From contig OZ022585.1 of NCBI GenBank assembly GCA_963669155.1, positions 10,062,378 through 10,126,377 on the forward strand: a stretch of 64,000 bases of DNA, given 5' to 3'. Below are positions 49,553-60,548 of this stretch, piece after piece (the stretch's first letter is position 1; each line of letters opens with the position of its first letter). Origin of the DNA: Arbacia lixula. Its lineage: Eukaryota; Echinodermata; Echinoidea; Arbacioida; Arbaciidae. A model generated the notes under the pieces. The model had not been told where the DNA came from. It ran no database searches and saw nothing but the letters and a program-made list of their open reading frames with translations. The position numbers and the translations under genes are program-made.

Positions 49553-52500
49553 GATTCATTATAAACATTCATCATAATACGCACGTAGTGATTGCGCATT
49601 GTGTACTATATTCCTAAGGCATCAACTGATAACTGATAAATCTCATAAAACATAAACCAATGCTTTTATATTTTTCCAAAATGAAAACATGTAAGTTACG
49701 TGTTCATTGCACCACGTTTTAGAAAGCAACACTATTATACTTCATAACAAAATCGGATATCCCTGCGCAATGATATTGAAAATGCAAATTAAAAAATAAT
49801 ACCATTAACCATAATGCATTTAAACCTGCACATTAATACTATAGCAAGGAACTTGAACAGGTCATACTTCATACAAATGGTGATGGAAATTTGATAATGG
49901 TCAATAAAAGAACATTGGAGGAAAATGTCAGTGGTCATTGACTGTTCGATCCCAAGTTCAGCAAAATATTCTCACAATAGTTTTTCTATGATATTTTGTA
50001 CGAAAGAGAGCAGCATTGTTAGTTTTACACCAGAACCTTATGAAAGGGTTATGTTTTAAGCTTCATAGGATTAAATGCAGACCCCTCGAAAATATGGACT
50101 TCACAAGGTAATTCACTAAACAACGACTGTAACTATTCTGAAATAATCACACACTTATCTGACAGAATGTCCACAATTCACTATAAAACGAGCAATGTTA
50201 ATGATGTAAACGGATTCATCAGGACCCAATGATAAAGTAAAACTGTTAGAGTCTTCAAACAGCACTGTTCAGAGGGTCGTGGTTAACTTCGATTGTAGAA
50301 CGAGGCGCTTTGAGCCCTTTCAGTAGTTCTAATTCATGTTTCCCCCACCTTCCTTTTTAATTATCTTATTCTATCTCTCCTATCAATTTCTCTATCTCTC
50401 GCACTGAATCTCCCTTAAACGTTGTCTTAAAATAATAAAAGCACATGTTTGGTTAATATTGTGGGGGGGGGGGGTATTTTTTTCGGAAGTCGCTGCCCCC
50501 TGACGCCCTCCCCCCCCCCCCCCCCCCTTGTTCCGCCCTTCCGTCATGAGTACATCAATATATTCTCCTGTTTAAAAAGAAAGCCTGTCGTTATGGACAA
50601 TCCTAGTTTTCCCTGGAGAGGTCTGTCTAAACAGGCGTCATTTTATTCACAATCTGTAATTAAGATTTACATTGATAACGGTTACATCCAATATAACTAT
50701 AACCGACAACGTTGACTTCTCTAACCTACATTATCGAATACGCTATGGTAACCAGCAAAGTACAATAATACACTGCGTTTTTCTGAAATTCCCGAATGTG
50801 AACACGTGTGGAAGACACATGTTATGGGCCGTTACCACATAAAGTGGACAAACACATAGGCGAACTTTGGTGCATTTTTCGTTTCTTAATCTCTCAATTC
50901 TAAGCTCTGCACATCAGAGGTGTGGATTCACGTTGCACTTGAAATCAACAACATGAACAGACATATTACATGCATTAACAATAATAAAATGCTTTGAAGG
51001 TTTCTAACTGATGGATTTACTAAATAATTGTGAAATCTAGTCTGGGCTTGGTGTTGACCAGTATAATATTTAACTGGATACATGTACCACAAACAGCTCG
51101 GCATTCCGTCGTATTTTGGTGTGTTTGTTTAAGTGTTTGAGATTGTTGAATATCTGGAAACTTGCATTTATACAATTGCAAAAACCTAATTTGGTGAAGT
51201 TCGGTTCAATATTTCTTGAGTTATCAAATAAAAATTTAGGATTTGATCTAGACCTGCATGAGACCTTTAAACTTTGCCTAGCATGGCCTTCAAATCTAAT
51301 TTGTGAGACAAATGGAAATTCTACTGGATAATCAATCCATCTGGAAATCAACTGGGGGAAAAATCAATTGACAGTCATATATTCACGAGTACATCTGCTA
51401 TAATATTTACAAAAAGAGAGACTTTGGTGAAAAACTTTGGAAATCAAACATGTTTATCAGTGTTAATATTTCTAGTTAAACAGCAATTATATGTTTAATA
51501 CTTTTTGGTTTACAGGATTTATGCTGGAATATTGTTAAATATGAATGATTAAGGACTATGACTTCATAACCATGACAAAAAGGTTTTATACAGTTTCTTG
51601 AGCTTGGTACCAACGACAAAACAGCTTTAGTGTGCTTAATTACTTGGTCATATGGTCTCAACTGAAAATCCCTCTGGTTTTAACTAGTTTCAACTGGAAA
51701 TCTTTAGTTTTCAAATGGAAATATTTAGGTTTCAACTGGAAATGTTCCAATTTCCCCATTGAAACCAGTAAAAAACAATAAACCAGTTCGTAATTACGCC
51801 ATGGTCGGACAATCCACTGAATGAATACTACTGCTGACTGGAAATTTTTCATGAAGCTGCGTTAAATGATACATGTAGATGTAAAGACATTTTACAGGGT
51901 ACCCGGAAGCGTATTTTTTATTTACACCACTGCTTCGCCACAAGAGTCTAACACGTCGACCACACGTTTCGTCGTGCCCATCATCTCCTTGATTTCGTTC
52001 ATGACAACTTAGTCTTTAAACACGAACCTTACTTCAACACATGAATAAGACATATAGCTTTTAAAAAACGTTGAGTTTGTTGAGCTCAGACCAAGATGAG
52101 ACAGCGTCAACTCGACTAGACTAGTAGTCCAGATTCAGGACGTTATTTGTGGACACACGATAGCGCACATCAGCGGGACATGCTTTGATTTGCCTGTACG
52201 GGTAGGACTAGACTAGGCGATCGACACAATCCAATCTTACGCGAGAACGATCCGAGAGCTGTGCTTGAGCGCACAGATTAGACTTGCCCGCGAGCCGTTT
52301 CTTTCGTATTTCTGGGAATTTTGGCGGAAAAGTGGTGTAGATAAAACAAAAAATACGCTACCCGGAACAACAATACAAGCAGATGCCATGGTGGAATGTT
52401 CTTTCATTCCCTTCTGGGAGCTGAATAGCTGTTGCCATTATTTGCATGATAATACATTGAAATATGTAGTCGACTATCTAATGAATTCACATTTTACTCT

Positions 52501-52980
52501 GTGAAAAGTAAACTTGACGCGAGGTCATTGGGAACTGGTTTCAACTAGAATATAGGTGCGGTCCTGCATTGCGAACAAAAAGGCGCGTTAGCCTGGCTTC
52601 CAAGCTGCTGGATATTTTTAAACCAAATTATTCAGTAAATGGGTCTCGTTGCAGTAGACTTTTACTCTCGATTTCTTCTCCAGCTCTCACAACAGCGATA
52701 AACGGGCTTACAAGGGAAAAAAAGGATACAATGACTAGTCTGAGTTCTAGACTATCTTTGTTCAGTTGGGATCAGAAATGTACAACAGCCTGGAATTGAA
52801 GCAAGGCGAGGTGCGTAATCGGGGAAGTCCCAAAAGCTACACGGTACTGGTGTATATGTGCGAGGCCGCGACGATCGCGAGGATCAGCCATTAAATCATG
52901 GCGGAAAAAAGGTCCTGAAAGATAGATATTCTGAACTGTATATTATGCGTTATCCTCTGTTTAGAACACCAAACTTTGAG
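49553..52980. other. Intergenic DNA, nothing recognised apart from small repeats
   Basis: Contains poly-G and poly-C runs near 50461-50528 and three ~21-bp units around TTTCAACTGGAAAT at about 51686-51745. Open frames near 51070-51351 and 52265-52504 show no recognisable family. A block at about 52590 resembles one near 7551. Confidence 0.4.
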
Positions 52981-52992
52981 TTAAGCCTCTTC

Positions 52993-53027
52993 TGACGTCA
53001 TAAATTGCAGCAGGACCGAAACGAAAG
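52993..53027 (+). promoter_or_regulatory. CRE-like site and possible 5' non-coding exon of the death-domain gene
   Basis: A palindromic TGACGTCA (52993-53000) lies just before a possible exon ending AAAG|GTGAGTT at 53027. A matching acceptor (TTTTACTCCGCTGGCGCAG) ends at 53290, 14 bp before the death-domain ATG, which would give a 263-bp intron. Inference from splice-site consensus only. Confidence 0.35.
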
Positions 53028-53304
53028 GTGAGTTCTTGATCACCTGTTGATTATGATCAGGAAAACATTGATATAACCTGGTCCTGGACCTGATTTGTCA
53101 ATAACAAACCGAGTTTCGCCACGATAGACGGATGTCTGTATGACAGCAATGCAGTGGAAGATGCGCTCTAGTTCAAAGCAATACGAATCCTGGGTCACCT
53201 TTCGCCTTTCTGATAAAAATTGATTTGGCGTATAGAGTAACATTTAAGCCCTTCTTGGAAGTTGGAGATTGTTTTACTCCGCTGGCGCAGCTGAAAGAAC
53301 CAAC

Positions 53305-53635
53305 ATGGCGGAGTCAACGTGCAGCCGTGACGTCATTGATAGCACACTGCGTGAGGTGGCAGACTCTGTAGCGGTCAATACCAAGATCACAGATCTAGGA
53401 CTGGCACTTGGTCTGAGACAGGCTGACATTGACAGATGTTTGCAAACTAACCGCCTGTCTGGGGTTGTAACGTCTGATGGAACACGTACAATGCTGCTGG
53501 ATTGGAGCAATGCGCAGAGAACGGATGATGTGATGGACGCCCTGTGTGCTGCCCTGGTGAAAGTTGGGTTAGGCAGCGTCGCACAAACATGTCTTCCAGC
53601 TTCACATGCTCCACCACCAACCAGACAACCTGAAG
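53305..53635 (+). CDS. Death-domain protein, first coding exon
   Basis: Encodes 110 residues plus one base. Residues about 8-98 form a death domain: helix H1 DVIDSTLREVADSV, then TDLGLALGLRQADIDRCLQT (H2-H3), MLLDWSNAQ with the conserved Trp (H5) and ALCAALVKVGLGSVAQ (H6). Death domains mediate homotypic assembly in apoptosis and innate immune signalling. The ATG at 53305 (CCAACATGG) is the first in-frame ATG and lies just after a plausible acceptor. A longer frame to the left uses a TTG codon and is not preferred. The donor is GAAG|GTAAGG in phase 1, followed by a short Pro-rich linker. The partner domain is unknown: in echinoderms such exons commonly start NLR or MyD88/FADD-like genes, but no NACHT, TIR, kinase or LRR exon is visible to 64 kb. 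Confidence 0.8.
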
Positions 53636-53763
53636 GTAAGGCTTGCGGGACTCGCTTGCATGTACAGGAACTAACACGGCATGTAATTGCCCCGGAAGCA
53701 GGGGGAAATGGGTGGGGGGGGGGGGGGGGGGGGCTATTCCTTCCTTATTTTTAAAAGGGGGAT

Positions 53764-54420
53764 TGAGTAGCACCATCTCATGATGAGAAGCAATCATGGA
53801 TTCATGTCGGCCTTACCATGTTTCGTGAAGGAGTTGTTTGCACAATTCTTTACAGGGAAGGGATAAGCACATCATCTTTCTCATGAGCTATTCTAATTCT
53901 ACTTCTATTCCGTAGAAATCTCATGTTCCAAATTGCCATGGGAATGAATGTACGTGATTCATACACTCAACGTTTTCCAGCCCCGACTCGGTCTGAAACA
54001 CTGATCTGATTTTAAAGATTTCACATACTCTAACGGCTTACAATACCTTTCTTATTTTTCATTTGGTAGGCATATATGACAGTGTTAGGAGAGAGGAACA
54101 AAAGTGGTCTCAGTTTCTGTTTCTATTTCTGTTTTAAGGAATTCATGCACTTTGATAATATTATACCTTTCTTTGATTCTCATTTAGTAGGGATATATAA
54201 CAGTGTTGAAAAGAGAGGACGAAGAGTTGTATCCGTTTCTATGGTGATATATGTGTCTCCCCCATATAGCAACTTATCAGTTAAGTGGTGTAAAGGTTGC
54301 ATTTATTTAAACGGATGGGAGGAAACACGTGATTATGACTTGAGAGGTAGCCAGTGACTAAAAGATAATCAGATATATATCGTGTCATGAACTCAATATA
54401 TTATTAAACATGTCAACGTT
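53764..54420 (+). repeat. Intron-like segment, duplicated at 57440-58010
   Basis: Shared blocks in the same order include CATCTCATGA followed by GAGCAATCAT-like sequence, AGAGTTGTTTGC, ATTCCGTAGAAATCT, CATGGGAATGAATGTACGTG, CAACGTTTTCAGCCCCG, AACTTATCAGTT and a CTTGAGAG block. Similarity is about 75-80% by eye. If the death-domain gene runs through here, this is its first intron. The unit may mark a local tandem duplication. Confidence 0.75.
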
Positions 54421-54589
54421 CGGTAGCATGTACACCAATCAGTACACACCTTTGCTATTGACAGACGTGTCTCAAACAGAGCAATTGGCTGTAATCATAT
54501 CGTATGTTGGCTATAAGAAATGATGATTGGGCATGGTCCATCTTATGAAAAAAAACACATGATCAAATGTCATTTTATATATCTGCAGG

Positions 54590-54830
54590 AAAATCAATAC
54601 ATTCATGAAAACACACATATAGATAAGAGAAAAAAATGATTTTAAGTAGGAATCCAAACATTGGCAGCTCGCTCGCCTATGATGTACTGGTGATTCTGGT
54701 ACGTCTTCAGTGGACAATGTTTACTTCAGAAAATGTTACCTTTGGCGACACATTATGAAAAGCAAAAACGATTTTGTATGTGTTTAACTGATTTTGTTTG
54801 CTCCTCGATTGCTCTATCTCGCTTACAAAA
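54590..54830 (+). repeat. AT-rich repeat with partners at 56640-57000
   Basis: Blocks such as ATTCATGAAAA, GGAATCC followed by TTGGCAGCTC, TACCTTTGGCGACA and ATTATGAAAA recur at about 56655-56850, and part of them again at 56885-56960 (GCTACTTTTGGCGACGAATT). Non-coding. Together with the 53.76/57.44 pair this suggests a duplicated block interrupted by the SINE/satellite. Confidence 0.65.
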
Positions 54831-54933
54831 AAAAGTGTTAACTCGTATTTCTAAATCACCCTATGATTGCTAATTTCCCATACACTATTGGTAAAAGAAC
54901 AAGAACAATAATTCTTGCAAATTAGTCTGCCCC

Positions 54934-55242
54934 AGACTGTGGTATAGTGGTGAGAGGTCTTGACTCTCGCAGAGAGATTCTGGGTTCAAGCCCAGCCCGG
55001 TGCGTACACCCTTGGACAAGGTGTTTTGCTCATGTTTGTCCCTCTCAACCCAGGTGTAGAAAATGGGTACCTGACAGGAATATAGTATTCCTGATCTAAT
55101 TAGATTAACTAGCCTCTAGCGCTGAATACGACTGCTTGGCTAAAGCCAGGGTTCATAATCGCCAGGGTAATAATCGAGCGCTTTGGGTAGTACCTCGTAC
55201 TAGGAAAGCGCTATATAAAGCCGATTATTAGGTGGGTAGTAC
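54934..55242 (+). mobile_element. tRNA-derived SINE, copy 2
   Basis: Box A TGGTATAGTGG (54940-54950), box B GGTTCAAGCCC (54983-54993), body GTCCCTCTCAACCCAGG and ATTCCTGATCTAATTAGATT, and a tail with CGAGCGCTTTGGGTAGTACC and GCGCTATATAAAGCCGATTA. Same family as 24897-25160. Its tail continues straight into the 62-bp satellite. Confidence 0.9.
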
Positions 55243-56106
55243 CTTTGGGTAGTACCTCGTACTAGGAAAGCGCTATATAAAGCCGATTATTAGGTGGGTA
55301 GTACCTTTGGGTAGTACCTCGTACTAGGAAAGCGCTATATAAAGCCGATTATTAGGTGGGTAGTACCTTTGGGTAGTACCTCGTACTAGGAAAGCGCTAT
55401 ATAAAGCCGATTATTAGGTGGGTAGTACCTTTGGGTAGTACCTCGTACTAGGAAAGCGCTATATAAAAGCCCATTATTAGGTGGGTAGTACCTTTGGGTA
55501 GTACCTCGTACTAGGAAAGCGCTATATAAAGCCGATTATTAGGTGGGTAGTACCTTTGGGTAGTACCTCGTACTAGGAAAGCGCTATATAAAGCCGATTA
55601 TTAGGTGGGTAGTACCTTTGGGTAGTACCTCGTACTAGGAAAGCGCTATATAAAGCCGATTATTAGGTGGGTAGTACCTTTGGGTAGTACCTCGTACTAG
55701 GAAAGCGCTATATAAAGCCGATTATTAGGTGGGTAGTACCTTTGGGTAGTACCTCGTACTAGGAAAGCGCTATATAAAGCCGATTATTAGGTGGGTAGTA
55801 CCTTTGGGTAGTACCTCGTACTAGGAAAGCGCTATATAAAGCCGATTATTAGGTGGGTAGTACCTTTGGGTAGTACCTCGTACTAGGAAAGCGCTATATA
55901 AAGCCGATTATTAGGTGGGTAGTACCTTTGGGTAGTACCTCGTACTAGGAAAGCGCTATATAAAGCCGATTATTAGGTGGGTAGTACCTTTGGGTAGTAC
56001 CTCGTACTAGGAAAGCGCTATGTAAAAGCCGATTATTAGGTGGGTAGTACCTTTGGGTAGTACCTCGTACTAGGAAAGCGCTATATAAAAGCCGATTATT
56101 AGGTGG
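55181..56106 (+). repeat. 62-bp satellite, 15 units, derived from a SINE tail
   Basis: Units begin CTTTGGGTAGTACCTCGTAC and contain AAAGCGCTATATAAAGCCGA. Starts fall at 55181, 55243 and every 62 bp to 56051. Two units are one base longer. The units are almost identical. The first unit is the 3' end of the SINE at 54934, so the array arose by tandem amplification of that tail. Each unit contains the direct repeat GGGTAGTACCT twice, a likely slippage seed. Confidence 0.95.
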
Positions 56107-56485
56107 TCTGTCGTAATCGACAGATCACCCGAATTTTGTTTCTTTATTCCGGCCCACTTTTTTGTGTCATCTATATCTCAACAATGCAGGTGTCATGTTT
56201 CATCATTTTTTCACCATATTTAGGTATACATGTGAACTTGTCATTACAAATTTTTCAAGGTCATGGCATGACCGTGACGTCATCTACGAGCAATTTTAAG
56301 AAAACCTATTAACTGGCATATCTCAAGAACTGATCATCTTTAGTTCATGAAAATTGCTATGCATACATTTAATAATAAGACAATTAATTTCAATTCATAA
56401 AAACGCGCGCGTACGCGTACGTTAGTGCAAAAATGCGCGCGCAAAATATCAAAATGCTCCAAATCAACTACGTACGTTAATGGGA
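56100..56485 (+). mobile_element. Dispersed repeat family D, copy 2
   Basis: Starts AGGTGGTCTGTCGTAATCGA, followed by CAGATCACC, a small terminal hairpin. Contains TTTTTCAAGGTCATGGCATG, CCGTGACGTCATCTACGAGC and a CGCGTACGCGTACGTTA block shared with 42150-42795 (inverted). The end abuts a poly-G run. It joins the satellite at a shared AGGTGG. Confidence 0.75.
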
Positions 56486-57118
56486 GTCGATCGGGGGGGG
56501 GGGGGGGGGGGGGATGAGGGAGGATAAAATACCCCCACCCCCTCATAAACATACACATATTATTTCATGTGGGGGGGGGGGGGCTGCACAATAATTTTCC
56601 CAATATATCAAGTTTATACAATAAAAAAAATATATAATTATATTTTCAGAATCAATAGATTCATGAAAATTGATAAGGGAAAAGAAAATGTTCAAAATGG
56701 GAATCCTTACTTTGGCAGCTCCTTCGCTTCTTGTGAAGTAGTGAATCTGGTATTATCTTAAACATTGTTTCCTTCTAAGAAATTTACTTTTTTGCTACAA
56801 ATTATGAAAAGGAAAGATGATTTTGTAGTTGTTTGATTTATTTTTTTGGCGGCTCGGTCGCAAAAAACAGACATTGTTTTTGTCTAAAAATGCTACTTTT
56901 GGCGACGAATTATGAAAAAAATAGATGAGTTTGTATCTAACTATTTTTTAGGAGGCTCGGTCGCAAAGAAAAAACTGTCTGCCGTCAAAAGACAAGGTCT
57001 TCTTTAAACTGGTGAATCTGTGACGACTTGAGCAGGTAGATGTTCCCTCCAGAATGTAGGTGTCTTGATGCTATAGGCGATAATGGTTATGTGTATTTCG
57101 TTTATACATATTATTTAT

Positions 57119-57185
<67 letters not shown>

Positions 57186-57439
57186 TACACACAGACTCAC
57201 ACGCACTGGCTTTATGATTTTTTTCGCACTACTTTAATTGTGTTTTCTCTAGAGCTGCTGGCTCACTTTGCTCGATCGCACAAAGAATTATCATCGTTCG
57301 AAAAGAGGGTGCAAAACAGAGGGTCAAAATTAATGTAGCTATGATAATGATAAGTATTTGCCCACATCCCACTGCTAGACGCCTTGAATTTGAAGCAGCA
57401 ATTTGAATGACGTGCTCTTGTGAAGATCACAGCAGCGCT
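56486..57439. other. AT-rich repeat relics, poly-G runs and a (CA)n microsatellite
   Basis: Poly-G runs at about 56495-56513 and 56572-56583, partner copies of the 54590 repeat at about 56640-57000, and (CA)n at about 57120-57190. No gene is recognised. Confidence 0.7.
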
Positions 57440-58010
57440 CTAGGTATAGCGCCATCTCATGACAAGGAGCGATCATTGTTTAATGTAGGCCTAATTATCT
57501 TTCGTAGAAGAGTTGTTTGCTCAATCCTTCACAGATAAGAAATAAAACAGTAATCATTCATTCTTGCTCATGAGCTTTCTATCTAAAACTTCTATTCCGT
57601 AGAAATCTTATCTTCCAAATTGTCATGGGAATGAATGTACGTGAATCATACACGCAACGTTCTTCAGCCCCGTGGCTACGCCGACTCGGTCTGAAACCGT
57701 GATCTGTTTTTAAGCAATCCATTGATTTAAGTGGTTTAGTACATTTCTTTAATTACCAGTGATTAGGTATTATGTTAGCGTTTGAAAATGAGGAACAAAG
57801 AGTCATCTCTGTGTGTGTTGATATCTTAGTCTCCTCATATAGGAACTTATCAGTTGAGTGATTTAAAGGTTGCGTTTATCAAAACGGAAGGAGGCAACAA
57901 ATGATTATAACTTGAGAGCTGGCCAATGATTGAAAGATAATGAGATACATATCGCGTCATAAACTTAATATGGCATCAGGCAGGTCAACGTCAAGTAGCA
58001 TACTTCTACA
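57440..58010 (+). repeat. Second copy of the 53764-54420 segment
   Basis: Contains CGTAGAAATCTTATCTTCCA, CATGGGAATGAATGTACGTG and CTTGAGAGCTGGCCA, matching the first copy in order. The death-domain exon itself is not found to its left; satellites and repeats occupy that place. Confidence 0.75.
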
Positions 58011-58029
58011 ACAAATAAAGGGTTAGGCC

Positions 58030-58075
58030 ATTTCCTGACCTAGTCTTTCTGACCTAGTCTTTCTGACCTAGTTTT
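58030..58075 (+). repeat. 15-bp tandem repeat, three units
   Basis: CTGACCTAGTCTTT is repeated three times, the last unit diverging after CTGACCTAG. Confidence 0.9.
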
Positions 58076-58244
58076 TTGCCATTCATTTTGTACACGAGGC
58101 AGTTTTCATGAGACGGCCTCTGTTATTGGCTACTGTCAATGAATATTTAAGACTATGGCTTGTCGAAATTCTAAACCCGGGTGCGTTCTCATTCACTGCA
58201 TGCACGTGCAGTTAGCGAGCTAGCTGCTCCAACGTTGCCAGAAC

Positions 58245-58390
58245 TGGCATAATTATGCTTTCTGGCATAATTTGGACTTTTTCAGCATAATTCATTATGC
58301 CGGCATAATTTTGGCATAATTCAGCTTTTTTAAGCAAATAATCTGGAATAATACGAGCTTTTTTAGCATAATTTTGATAGAAAAATATAT
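58245..58390 (+). repeat. Cluster of GGCATAATT / AGCATAATT motifs
   Basis: About eight occurrences of GCATAATT or close variants in 145 bp, spaced irregularly and partly in palindromic context (CATTATGCCGGCATAATT). The same motif recurs three times at 63240-63295. Confidence 0.8.
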
Positions 58391-58742
58391 AATTTTTTCA
58401 CATTTTGTTTTACATTTTTCACATTTCTACTAATTAATAAACGGCGCCAGCACCGACAGAAGTGCGGGAAATCGTTCAACATGCACACAGCGGTTATATC
58501 AGGGAGTTGGGATTGTATGTATGTTTCGTCCGTGCAACTCACAGCTTAGTACATAGTACCTAGCTAGGGTTGGTGTATGTACTGTGCGGCCACCGCGTGC
58601 GGCGCGCTGGTGGCTGTACTGCATAGATTTATGGTCCAAAGGTCCAAACTTTGAGGCTGATTGATCTACAAGTGGTAAATAATGAACACAAATCATGAAC
58701 AATGTTCTTAAATGCTCTTCACTAAATGTATAACATTATGTT
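58391..58742. other. Intergenic DNA, nothing recognised
   Basis: No supported gene or repeat. Confidence 0.35.
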
Positions 58743-59337
58743 ATGCAATGCCTAAGGGAGAAGTTGCATATAACAACCAAAGAAAACTCAGGATATATTC
58801 TCATATGGGCCTTGTTTTTAAATGTGTGACATATTTTATGCAATTCCTATTCGGAAGAAAAGGAATATTATGACCAAAGAAAACTCGGGATGTGTTCTCA
58901 GATGGGCCTTGTTTTGTAATAAAACACATTCTTTACTTGACTTTTATACCCAAATCATTATGTTTGTTATCTTAAATGTTGTTAAATTGGTTAAGAAATA
59001 TTATATGCAGTGCCTTAGGAAGAAGTTGTACAGGTATATATAAATAAGAAAAGACAACTCAGGATTGTGTTCTCAGTTGGGCCTTGTTTTATGTTAGATG
59101 TTTTGTGCTTGTTTATGATAACAAAATCACTATGCTACTGATCATTGGTGTACCTGTAATTTATAGAAATACATCATTGATTTATACATTCTTCAACGCT
59201 CTTGACTGAAAAGACACATATGCGATAAGTTCTTTATTTAATTTCCTTACATCCCACAGTATGCAATGCTTTAAAGGAAGAAGCTGTATAATAACCCGAA
59301 ACAACTCTGGTTGCGTTCAGATGGGCCTTGTTTTGTA
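58743..59337 (+). repeat. Four irregularly spaced copies of a ~80-bp unit
   Basis: Units at 58743, 58838, 59004 and 59261 share a GCAATGCCT-like start, AGAAGTTG, an AAAGAAAACTC-like block and the ending ATGGGCCTTGTTTT. Longer matching flanks (CATTATGTT) between them suggest that a larger tandem unit has been shortened by deletions. Confidence 0.75.
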
Positions 59338-59620
59338 TTAGCTGTTTGTAATAAAACAAATGCCTTGATTTGGGTGTGAATCCTTGCCTTTTATGCCAAG
59401 TTCATTATGTTACCGACTGATCTATGCATGTGCTAAATAATAAACATAAATTGTGAGCCAGGATGTTTTGTGAAAAACCAAAAAAAAGACAAAAAAAAAC
59501 TTGCCTTTTATTAGTGGTGTGGGTAAGGCGAAAAATTGTGCACTTCTGTCTACAAGCACCAAATTTGGCATAAATGCGCAAAATCATATTTGAAACAATA
59601 TTAGATATAGAACCATCTCA
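59338..59620. other. Intergenic DNA, nothing recognised
   Basis: AT-rich with an A-rich run near 59478-59500. No gene. Confidence 0.35.
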
Positions 59621-59624
59621 ATTT

Positions 59625-60365
59625 ATTTTCAGGGTTGCGTGGGGGAAGCCCCCAAAGTGCCACAGGGGCCTTAATATGCTATTTTTACTTCTTTTCGAAA
59701 ACGCATGACCGGACTTGAAAATAAATTATAAGTAATCAACCTCAGGTAATAAGGACCTTGCCTCATTAAAGTGTGGGTTCACAAGTGGCAAGGGGTCGGG
59801 GGATAGCTCCCCAAACGCCCCCCTAACATGGGCAATTTTCTCTTATTTTTTAAAGACTTGTTCTCAATAATAGATAACTGGATGGGAATCATCCTTAGGT
59901 AACAGGGAACTTGAGATGTTAAACTTGGGGTACACAAGTGGCAAGGGGCCGGGGGGGGGGGGGTAGCCCCCAAAACGCCGCCAGGGGGACATTTCATCAA
60001 CATTTTTCGTCTGAAAAGTTGTCTTTCTCCGACAGTTACCATAGTAACAGTCAGAGGCTAGTGCCTCTTAGCCAATCAAAGCCAAAGAATTCACTGAAAT
60101 TGTCAGCACTGCCTATTCAGTCAGTGCTGACAACTTTCATGAAATGCCCTCCAGAAGGAAAATTTCTCTTATTTTCTAAAAAAAAAAAAAAAGTTTTACT
60201 CAAGAATAAATAACTGTACTTTAGCCACTTGATAGGAATCATCCTTAGGTAATAAGGACCTTAGCTTGTTAAAATAGGGGTACACAAATGGCAAGGGGCC
60301 GGGAGGGGATACCCACCCCACCCCCCCCCCCCAAAAAAAAAAAAAAAAAAAAAATACCTCCAGGG
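59625..60365 (+). repeat. Degenerate tandem array (four units, ~110-290 bp apart) with a nested MITE
   Basis: Units share ACACAAGTGGCAAGGGGCCG, a G-rich then CCCC(A)AAACGCC block, TTTCTCTTATTTT and GGAATCATCCTTAGGTAA. Starts lie near 59635 (partial), 59770, 59930 and 60275. The third unit is split by the family B MITE. Confidence 0.75.
59988..60151. mobile_element. MITE family B, copy 2
   Basis: Matches 29336-29502 (CCGACAGTTACCATAGTAAC, TCAGTGCTGACAACTTTCAT and the ending GAAATGCCCT) but with a decayed left end. Inserted within a unit of the surrounding array; CCAG occurs on both sides and may be a target duplication. Confidence 0.82.
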
Positions 60366-60452
60366 GGCACCTTTTTTCTGAAGAATAAACTGATTGGCTT
60401 TAAACCAATACTGATAAGAATCATAATGTGAACTAAAGTTGTTAAAATGGTT

Positions 60453-60548
60453 TAGTGCGTGCGTGTGTGTGTATTGTGTGTGTGTATTGTGTGTGTGTAT
60501 TGTGTGTGTGTATTGTGTGTGTGCGTGTGTGCGTGTGTGTGTGTATAT
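60453..60548 (+). repeat. (GT)n microsatellite, left of the LINE
   Basis: (GT)n with ATT and GC interruptions. It joins directly to LINE sequence at about 60549. Reading frames across it (VCVCV) are artefacts. Confidence 0.92.

Noticed and set aside
53269-53304. Upstream extension of the death-domain frame
   Set aside because: It relies on a TTG codon and crosses a likely splice acceptor; the ATG at 53305 has good context.
55181-56106. CRISPR-like regular repeat
   Set aside because: The units are contiguous, with no unique spacers, and derive from a SINE tail in a eukaryotic genome.
60459-60548. LINE frame extended leftward with a Met start in the GT repeat
   Set aside because: The Val-Cys repeats come from the microsatellite; the homologous protein begins just before YADD.
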